This document shows positions 8,798 through 15,555 of a stretch of DNA of 64,000 nucleotides, piece after piece (the first letter of the stretch is position 1; every line of letters begins with the position of its first letter). The stretch spans positions 124,001 through 188,000 of the forward strand of contig DBFWLO010000023.1 of NCBI GenBank assembly GCA_048465415.1. The letters are read 5' to 3'. A program made the position numbers and the translations under genes. Under the pieces are notes generated by a model, which did no database searches, was not told the origin of the DNA, and worked only from the letters and a program-made list of their open reading frames with translations. The DNA is from Scatosoma sp048465415. Its GTDB lineage: Bacteria > Bacillota > Clostridia > Christensenellales > Borkfalkiaceae.

Positions 8798-9736
8798 ATG
8801 AAATTAAAAACGGCTTCAAAGCAGCCTTTCAAGAAAAAATTTAAAAGGGAAATCATCGCCTATTCGCTGATCGGAATCCCTCTGCTTTGGTGGACGGTAT
8901 TTTTCGTCATCGCGCTGCTTTGGGCGTTGTTTTCCAGTTTTACGAACATGCGGGGCGGCTACGGCTGGGATTATATCACGAGGATCGATTTCAATAACTA
9001 CGTGAATATCTTCACTGCCGGCAGCACCCAGTTCAAAGCGTTCTGGAACGCGATGAAGGTGACGATCCTCTGGACGATAGTGATGATGATCGGCAACAAC
9101 GTTATGGGCATGCTCTGCGCCTTTCTCATCAAGAGCGTAAAAAAAAGCGGTAAATTTTTTCTCGCCCTGCTCTTTTGGCCGTCTCTCGTTTCCGCCGTCG
9201 TCGGCGCGGACATCACCAAAACGATTTTCGCCTCCGATTCTTCGGGAATCGTCAATCAGCTGATCGTCTTTTTCGGCGGCTCCCCGGTGCAGTGGTTCGA
9301 GAATGCGGGCACCGCACTTTGGGCGTTGATGGTCGTACCCTTCTTTTTCGGGTTCTGTCAGAAGATGCTCATTTACTACGCTTCCATCGTTTCTATTCCG
9401 CCCACGTATACGGAGGCCGCGAGCCTGGAAACGTCCAGCCGCTTTCTCATCTTTTTCAAAGTGACGATGCCGCTCATGAAGAACGCGATCGTGCTCAATA
9501 CGCTCTTGTCCGTCATCGACGGCTTCAAAGTGCTCGGCCCCATGCAGCTCGTGACGAAGGGCGGCCCGGGCGGCAGTACCCAGTCGGTGATGCTGCTCAT
9601 CTATAACACGATCTTCCAATCTCCTTCGAGAGTGGGCCAGGGCTGCGCCTACGCGTTCGTACTCTTTATCTTTATCCTGGTCGTTTCTTTGATCCAGAAA
9701 AAATTAGCGGGAAAGGAGGAATCGACGATTGAGTAA
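8798..9736 (+). CDS. CUT1 sugar ABC transporter permease (MalF/UgpA type)
   Basis: A 312-residue integral membrane protein with six predicted transmembrane segments. The EAA loop is visible as IPPTYTEAASLETSSRF, the contact site for the ATPase, followed by FKVTMPLMKN. ATG 8798 is chosen over 8783 and 8792 because GAGGAG (8785-8790) lies seven bases before it. The 3' end overlaps the next permease start by eight bases. Its neighbour at 9729 is the partner half-channel. No ATP-binding subunit lies in the operon, so a shared MsmX-type ATPase encoded elsewhere is expected. Confidence 0.94.
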   Translation: MKLKTASKQPFKKKFKREIIAYSLIGIPLLWWTVFFVIALLWALFSSFTNMRGGYGWDYITRIDFNNYVNIFTAGSTQFKAFWNAMKVTILWTIVMMIGNNVMGMLCAFLIKSVKKSGKFFLALLFWPSLVSAVVGADITKTIFASDSSGIVNQLIVFFGGSPVQWFENAGTALWALMVVPFFFGFCQKMLIYYASIVSIPPTYTEAASLETSSRFLIFFKVTMPLMKNAIVLNTLLSVIDGFKVLGPMQLVTKGGPGGSTQSVMLLIYNTIFQSPSRVGQGCAYAFVLFIFILVVSLIQKKLAGKEESTIE

Positions 9737-10607
9737 AATATCTTCGGCGAAGTCGCGCGGCGCGCGCCGCAAACAGGAACTTCGCTTTAATATCATCAGT
9801 ATCGTATTTCTTTCGGTCGTCGCTTTTTTTCAGATCTTTCCCTTCTGGCTGAAACTCGTGGACGCCACCCATTCTCCGAGTTTTTATCCGGAGATCGGGA
9901 AAGTATACGTTTGGTTCGCCGATTTCACGCTGGCCAACTTTAAGACGGTCGTACGTTCCGCAAGGCTGTTCCAGGCTTTCGGCGTCAGCCTGCTGCACAC
10001 CGTCTCGTTCACGGCGCTCAGTCTGTTCGTGGCGGTCGTCGTGGGATACGTGCTTTCCAAAATGACGTTCCGCGGTAAAACTTTCGTCAGCACGCTGCTT
10101 TTGACGACGCTGATGATTCCGGGGGAGATCATGTTGGCGGCCAACTATAAAATCACGATCTTTTTCGGGATCAACGACAGTATTCTCGGCATCATTCTGC
10201 CCGGTATCGTCAATGTGTTCGGGATCTTTTTGGTCAAACAGTACATGGCGAATATCCCGGACAGCGTTCTGGAAGCGGCTTCGATAGACGGCTGCGGCGA
10301 GTTTAAAAAGATCATCGTCATCGTCTTCCCGATGTCCGTTCCCATTATCATGACTTATGTCATTCTCACGTTCATCGGCACCTGGAACGAGTATCTGTTC
10401 CCGATGATTCTGTATACCACTTCCGGCTCCAAGTGGCTGTATACGCTGCAACTGGCCATGCAGAGTTTCTATCCGAACTTCGGCGGCAACGCGGACACCT
10501 ACGTGCGTTCCGCGGGCATGCTGCTCATCACCATGCCGATCATCGTCATGTATCTCGTATTCCAGAAATATATACTCAATCAGAGCAATATAGCCGGGTT
10601 GAAATAA
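9729..10607 (+). CDS. CUT1 sugar ABC transporter permease (MalG/UgpE type)
   Basis: A 292-residue partner permease with six predicted membrane segments. Its EAA loop reads IPDSVLEAASIDGCGEFKKI, and the family-typical GTWNEYLFPMIL follows. The start is a TTG at 9729, eight bases inside the end of the upstream permease; an AGGAGG about nine bases before it and translational coupling support this, and no ATG is available nearby. The signature cytoplasmic loop and pairing with 8798 leave little doubt about function. The transported sugar is unknown. Confidence 0.94.
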   Translation: MSKISSAKSRGARRKQELRFNIISIVFLSVVAFFQIFPFWLKLVDATHSPSFYPEIGKVYVWFADFTLANFKTVVRSARLFQAFGVSLLHTVSFTALSLFVAVVVGYVLSKMTFRGKTFVSTLLLTTLMIPGEIMLAANYKITIFFGINDSILGIILPGIVNVFGIFLVKQYMANIPDSVLEAASIDGCGEFKKIIVIVFPMSVPIIMTYVILTFIGTWNEYLFPMILYTTSGSKWLYTLQLAMQSFYPNFGGNADTYVRSAGMLLITMPIIVMYLVFQKYILNQSNIAGLK

Positions 10608-10628
10608 TCGTATAAAGGGGTATTCATT

Positions 10629-13600
10629 ATGAAAAAACAGTTTATAAAGCTCACGGCACTCTTGTCGGCGTGCGTGATGCTGTTCGCGGCGGGGTGCGGT
10701 TCTCCCGCCGGGGAAAGTTCAAACGGCGGAACCTCCTCCGGCGGCGCTTCGGAAGATCAGCATACGCATAACTACGTCAACGGTTACTGCACGATCTGCG
10801 GAGAAAAGGATCCGAACTACCAGGAGGGCGGCGGAGATATCACGGGCGACGACGAGTTTTCCTATTATCCGACCACGAAACTCCGCGAGGATAAAAAGAT
10901 TTTCGCGCTTAACCTCGACGGCGACATGAACAACGACACGCTGAACACGGTCTCGGCGTTGCAGGGATTGTTCGCCCGGACCGAAGTCACCTTCTACGTG
11001 GACGGAAGATACATGACGAACGGTACCAACGCCGACCAGTACTATCTGGAAGAAGCGAAAGAAAAGTACGGCGTTGAGACGGAAAAAATCGATCTCGCCG
11101 CCGCGGTGGAGATGTACGTCGACGCCTGGGACGGCATGGTGAAATCGGGCGTTTGGGGCAGTTCCATCGATTTAAAGACAGGATTCAAGGATTCTTCCAA
11201 CTATTACAGCGCGTATACGGAAGAGGCGGCGGACGCGGCGAAGGCGGGATATGCGACGCCCGGATTCATCGTTTATAATCCCGCCACCTATTCGGTGAAC
11301 ATCGCCTCCGCGCTGGCGGGGATCACCGGCTTTCTGCCCGTGGCGGCGAGCGAGAAAGAGAAATACGAACAGCTCGGTCTCGTGGAAAAGATGGACGTTT
11401 CCAACGAGATGTGGGGGTATAAGTGGTGTTTCAACGCCTGCATGACGGAACTTTCTCCCGCCGGACTCGTGCACCAGAATTACGAAATCAACGGCAAAAC
11501 CAACTATTACGTCCGCGATTACGGCGTCACTTATAAATATCTCTACGTCTATTACGACAATACCACGACGATCAACAACACGCTGAAAAAGCAGATCCAT
11601 TCCTTCCTGGATAAAAATATTCCCATCGTCGGTTATGCCTACAACGAGACGCAGGACGTGGCGCTGTTCAGCCAGTACGGACAATTCCTCGTGCCTACCG
11701 ATTATACGATGAATCTCACCTTCCACGTAGCGGAGGAATTCCGCTCCGAGAACGGGTTCACGCAGCCCAATAAGGACAGCGACAAGCCGGCGGAAAAGGG
11801 CAAGCATTACGTGTCGTTCGTCGTATCCGACGGCGACAACGCGCAGTATTGGCAGAATACCGCTATCTTCTCGACCAGCTATATGAACGCGACGGGGCGC
11901 GAAAACGACGATTTTGCGGTCACGTGGTCGATCACGCCTTCTCTCTCGGATATGATGCCCCTCGTTATGGACACGGCTTATAACGGCGCGGTTACGACGG
12001 AAAACGATTATTTCTGCGCGCCCGTCTCCGGTCAGGGATATATCGACGCCGGCAATTTCTATAATTCCGGTTCCGAGTATATGACGAACTTTCTGACCAA
12101 TCTCGACACCTATCTCACTCGCGCCGATCAGAGCGTGGTGACGATCATCGGAGCCGAGAATTATAAGGACGGCGGCATTTTCGGCACGATGAACGCTTAC
12201 GCGGCGGTTGACTCCTTGAAAGGCGGGTTGGTGCTCAACGGCGGCCGCTATTTCCAGGGCGCGTATTCGGGCGGCGTTTACTGGAAGAACGGCAAACCGT
12301 TCATTGTGCCCCGCGACTCCCTTTGGAGCACCACGCCCGCCTATATCGCGGCCAGAATCAATATGTACGCGGGATCTTCCACAGGTACGGACGTGACGAC
12401 GACGGACGCCTATTCGGTCATCAATGTGCACCCTTGGTCGCATAACTACGCGGACATCAGAACGATCGTCAACATGCTGGCGGACAACGTGGAAGTGGTG
12501 TCGCTGGATCGTATCGTTTCCATGATGCAGACGAGCGTCGCGGATAAGAAGGACACCGTCGATAAATTCGAAATGCCCAAATCGGGCTCGGGCGCGACCA
12601 TTTCCGACGCCGATCTGCAAAAGCACCCCGAACTCATTCCCACCGATCCTCTGTTCAACGATTTCCTGCTCTGGTGCGAAGATTGGAGCGGCGACGTCTC
12701 TTATCGCTCTTCGGACGCGGCGACTTCGGACGTATATCCGACCTTTAAGACGAACATGGCGGTTTCGGCGAAAGGCAAAGCGAGGAAGGCGGCATTCACC
12801 CTTCCCGACGTAGACGATATTTGGATAACCTTCTATGCGCGGGCGGACAGTACGAACGCGGCCGACAGTACGTCGTTCAAAATGACGATGACGGTCGGCG
12901 GAGAAACGAAAACGGTGATCGCCTCCGCGACGCTTCGGGGCGTTTCGGGTACGGAAACTCCCATCGTTTCGGGAGACGGATGGCAGGCGTTCACTTTCCC
13001 CGTCGCGCAGTATTTTCCCGGCTATCAGGGCAAAACGGCGGATATCGAGCTGGAAGTAACCGGCGACATCGGTATCAAAGTGGATAATTTCACCGTCACC
13101 GACAGATATATCGTCGAGGGCGCCGATACGGTATGCGGCGACGTGTATTCCAACGAATTTGAGAACGGCACTACGGAAGACTGGATGCTCGGCGATCAGT
13201 TCAAGACCAGCCAGTATTATCACTGGGGCGCGTACGACCGCGAAACGCTGAAACCGAAAGGCACCTTGCAGGTCGACGCTTCGGACGGCGGCGGCAACGA
13301 GAAGCGGAACGCCAACACCAACGTCTGGTTCTCGAAGAGCGTGACTTTGCCCGAGACGCAGGACGCCATATCCGTGTCGCTCGACGTCAACGGCGGCGCG
13401 AAGAGCAAGCTCGCCGTTTATATAGACGGAGAGTACGTCGTTCTCATAGACTGGACGAAAAATTCGGGTATCGGCACCAAAGACATAGATCTTTCCGCGC
13501 TCTGCAAGGCGCAGGGAATCGAATCGCTTTCGGGCAAACAGGTCACGTTCGTGTTCGAGGTAAGGGACAACGCCAACGACGACAACGGTACCGGACAGGA

Positions 13601-13649
13601 TTTCAATTTGAGCTATTTCCGTATCAACTGGGCGGGTAAACAGAGCTGA
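10629..13649 (+). CDS. GxGYxYP-family surface lipoprotein with C-terminal CBM-like modules
   Basis: A 1006-residue lipoprotein (LFAAGC, lipidated Cys23; ATG after AAGGGG). After a low-complexity Ser/Gly linker comes a short metal-ribbon-like element, HNYVNGYCTICGEKDPNY. The GxGYxYP core spans about residues 80-640: VSDGDNAQYW with SDGDN at 400-404, PVSGQGYIDA at 466-475 in the signature position, VYWKNGKPFI and VINVHPWSHN. The last ~330 residues form two beta-sandwich stretches resembling carbohydrate-binding modules. It is roughly twice the length of its paralogues at 428 and 13709. A surface glycan-cleaving enzyme is the best guess; activity is not established for the family. Confidence 0.85.
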   Translation: MKKQFIKLTALLSACVMLFAAGCGSPAGESSNGGTSSGGASEDQHTHNYVNGYCTICGEKDPNYQEGGGDITGDDEFSYYPTTKLREDKKIFALNLDGDMNNDTLNTVSALQGLFARTEVTFYVDGRYMTNGTNADQYYLEEAKEKYGVETEKIDLAAAVEMYVDAWDGMVKSGVWGSSIDLKTGFKDSSNYYSAYTEEAADAAKAGYATPGFIVYNPATYSVNIASALAGITGFLPVAASEKEKYEQLGLVEKMDVSNEMWGYKWCFNACMTELSPAGLVHQNYEINGKTNYYVRDYGVTYKYLYVYYDNTTTINNTLKKQIHSFLDKNIPIVGYAYNETQDVALFSQYGQFLVPTDYTMNLTFHVAEEFRSENGFTQPNKDSDKPAEKGKHYVSFVVSDGDNAQYWQNTAIFSTSYMNATGRENDDFAVTWSITPSLSDMMPLVMDTAYNGAVTTENDYFCAPVSGQGYIDAGNFYNSGSEYMTNFLTNLDTYLTRADQSVVTIIGAENYKDGGIFGTMNAYAAVDSLKGGLVLNGGRYFQGAYSGGVYWKNGKPFIVPRDSLWSTTPAYIAARINMYAGSSTGTDVTTTDAYSVINVHPWSHNYADIRTIVNMLADNVEVVSLDRIVSMMQTSVADKKDTVDKFEMPKSGSGATISDADLQKHPELIPTDPLFNDFLLWCEDWSGDVSYRSSDAATSDVYPTFKTNMAVSAKGKARKAAFTLPDVDDIWITFYARADSTNAADSTSFKMTMTVGGETKTVIASATLRGVSGTETPIVSGDGWQAFTFPVAQYFPGYQGKTADIELEVTGDIGIKVDNFTVTDRYIVEGADTVCGDVYSNEFENGTTEDWMLGDQFKTSQYYHWGAYDRETLKPKGTLQVDASDGGGNEKRNANTNVWFSKSVTLPETQDAISVSLDVNGGAKSKLAVYIDGEYVVLIDWTKNSGIGTKDIDLSALCKAQGIESLSGKQVTFVFEVRDNANDDNGTGQDFNLSYFRINWAGKQS

Positions 13650-13661
13650 GAAACGAAGCGT

Positions 13662-13698
13662 ATCGGCGGACGCGGGATTTTTCGTCCGCCGATTTTTT
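13662..13698 (+). terminator. Intrinsic terminator/attenuator between the two GxGYxYP lipoprotein genes
   Basis: A perfect 11-base stem, ATCGGCGGACG (13662-13672) with CGTCCGCCGAT (13683-13693), loop of ten, then six T's. The T-run merges with the ribosome-binding site of the next gene (GGAGG at 13699-13703). Some transcripts should stop here, lowering expression of the last gene. Confidence 0.8.
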
Positions 13699-13708
13699 GG
13701 AGGCAATC

Positions 13709-15364
13709 ATGAAAAAGTATTGGAAACGTGGATCTTTTGCCGCTTTGGCGCTAATGCTGGCGCTGTCCTCTTTCGCCGCCTGCGGCGGTCGGGAAAGCTC
13801 TTCGGGCGTATCCGATTCAAATACGTCCGATAGCGTATCCGACTCGTCGGTGCCCGAAGAGAATTATAAAGGCTATTTCAAAAAAATGACGATCACTCCG
13901 GGAAAGCTGCTGGTATACGGCCGCAGTGAATCTCTTTCCCGGGTACAGGAGTTTTTCGCCGAATCGGTGCAGGGGCTCTTCGCGCAGAAGGGAGAGTCGA
14001 AATACTATCACTACCGCAGCGGTTCCTACGAGACCTGGCTGGAAGAGATCCGGACGGAATACGGCAAAGACAACGAGGACGTCACGATCGAAGAAATGCT
14101 GGCCGATTACGGCGACAAGCTCGGAAAGGGCTACGTTTTGTTCGATAACGCCGTCAGCGCGTCGGTGAACTGCGCGCGCAGTATCGCGGGCGTGAAGGGC
14201 GTGGTCATGGTGGACGTATCGTTGAAAAGCTGGGCGGATTCGAACGGGCTTCGCCAAGAATACGACGCGACGCAGATGACCGAACGGGAATGTTTCGACG
14301 CGTATAAGGACGAGTTCGACAATACGGGACTCGTGCAGCAGAACGGCTCGAACGTATTCTTGACAGATTATGCGATCGCCTGTAAATATTTTTGTTATTT
14401 CGTCACGGATAAGAAGCCCGCTTCGCTGAAATTCCGCAACGAAGTGCAGGAATGGTGCAAAGAATGCGCGGTCTACGGCTGGTGTCCGATCGACGAGGGC
14501 ACGGACGTGTCGTTCAGTTCGGGCTACGGCAGCTTCACGCTGGCTTCGGACTACTGTCTCAATATGTCCGTGTTTTCCTGCACCGACTTTTTCGGCGTGG
14601 AATACTTGAAACAGCCGGATAAAGCGAAGGAAGCGGACACGTATCCGACGGATAAACACTACGTCACGATCGTCAACAGTGACGGCGACAATTTGCAGTG
14701 CTGGTACGGCGGCACGTTTGAAAGCGGAAAATACATGGGCGCCGAACGCGGCGATTTTGCGATGGGCTGGTCGGTGAGTCCCGCGCTGTATAGCTTAGGA
14801 CCGAACATTCTCGCGCATACCTATAAAAACGCGAAAGCGGGCGATCAGTTCGTATGCAGCGTCTCCGGGCTCGGGTACACCTATCCGATGTCCTATACGG
14901 CGGACGCTCTTAAACGGTATTGCTCCGTACTCGACGACTACCTCGGCGCGCTTGATTTGTCGGTCGTCAAAATACTCGATAACGGTCTGCCGGAAAAGAC
15001 GATCGAAGCGTATTCGCAGATGCAAAACGCCAAAGGCTTTCTTTATTGTACATACAGCGATTCCTACGTCGGCGAGCATGGCTCCGTATATTGGTCGAAA
15101 AACGGCAAGCCGTTTGTATCCTGCCGCGCCACGATGTGGAACAGCTCCGCCGAAGCGATTGCCGGGCAAATCAACGCTTATCCCGCGGACGCGACTTCGA
15201 TCGCAGGATATACGTACGTCAATCTGCACGTCTGGTCGATGGATTACAACGACGTTAAAGACATGGTCGCGCTCCTCGACGAAGACGTCGTCGTAGTAAG
15301 CCCCGAAACGTTCATCGATTTGATCGTCAAGAACGTTCCGCATGAAAACGTAACGCTTTCTTAA
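13709..15364 (+). CDS. GxGYxYP-family surface lipoprotein with the full signature
   Basis: A 551-residue lipoprotein (SFAACG, lipidated Cys25). It carries the exact family signature GLGYTYP at residues 387-393, plus NSDGDNLQCW (SDGDN 324-328), VYWSKNGKPFVS and VNLHVWSMD. It has no accessory modules after the core, so it is the minimal secreted form. ATG 13709 follows TTGGAGG; a TTG four codons upstream lies inside the terminator T-run and is rejected. Last gene of the transporter operon, between an attenuator and a strong terminator. Catalytic activity is inferred from family annotation and context only. Confidence 0.88.
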   Translation: MKKYWKRGSFAALALMLALSSFAACGGRESSSGVSDSNTSDSVSDSSVPEENYKGYFKKMTITPGKLLVYGRSESLSRVQEFFAESVQGLFAQKGESKYYHYRSGSYETWLEEIRTEYGKDNEDVTIEEMLADYGDKLGKGYVLFDNAVSASVNCARSIAGVKGVVMVDVSLKSWADSNGLRQEYDATQMTERECFDAYKDEFDNTGLVQQNGSNVFLTDYAIACKYFCYFVTDKKPASLKFRNEVQEWCKECAVYGWCPIDEGTDVSFSSGYGSFTLASDYCLNMSVFSCTDFFGVEYLKQPDKAKEADTYPTDKHYVTIVNSDGDNLQCWYGGTFESGKYMGAERGDFAMGWSVSPALYSLGPNILAHTYKNAKAGDQFVCSVSGLGYTYPMSYTADALKRYCSVLDDYLGALDLSVVKILDNGLPEKTIEAYSQMQNAKGFLYCTYSDSYVGEHGSVYWSKNGKPFVSCRATMWNSSAEAIAGQINAYPADATSIAGYTYVNLHVWSMDYNDVKDMVALLDEDVVVVSPETFIDLIVKNVPHENVTLS

Positions 15365-15373
15365 AATAAAAAT

Positions 15374-15412
15374 AAAAAAAGTCGGCGGAGAAAGCTCCCG
15401 CCGACTTTTTTT
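15374..15412. terminator. Strong intrinsic terminator ending the carbohydrate operon
   Basis: Stem GTCGGCGG (15381-15388) with CCGCCGAC (15398-15405), extended by seven A-T pairs: A-run before and T-run after. It begins ten bases after the stop and could work in both directions. Confidence 0.92.
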
Positions 15413-15458
15413 AAACGGTAAAAATATAGAAACGTTACAGAAATTTTGATTGAAACTA

Positions 15459-15487
15459 TTGACGGAAGAAAGAAAAAGAGTTACAAT
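15459..15487 (+). promoter_or_regulatory. Sigma-A promoter of the LRR lipoprotein gene
   Basis: TTGACG (15459-15464), 17-base spacer, TACAAT (15482-15487). The leader would be about 60 bases, with GGGGAG before the ATG at 15556. Confidence 0.8.
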
Positions 15488-15555
15488 GAAAGTGCGGAGT
15501 AACTTAATTGGTTTCATAAAAGTATACTTACAATAAGAAGATAGGGGAGCAGGAC

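Noticed and set aside
11172..13706. An 844-codon open frame on the minus strand opposite the GxGYxYP lipoprotein gene
   Set aside because: It is rich in Arg/His and low-complexity, has no domain, and mirrors the codon bias of the plus-strand gene, which has a signal peptide and family motifs.
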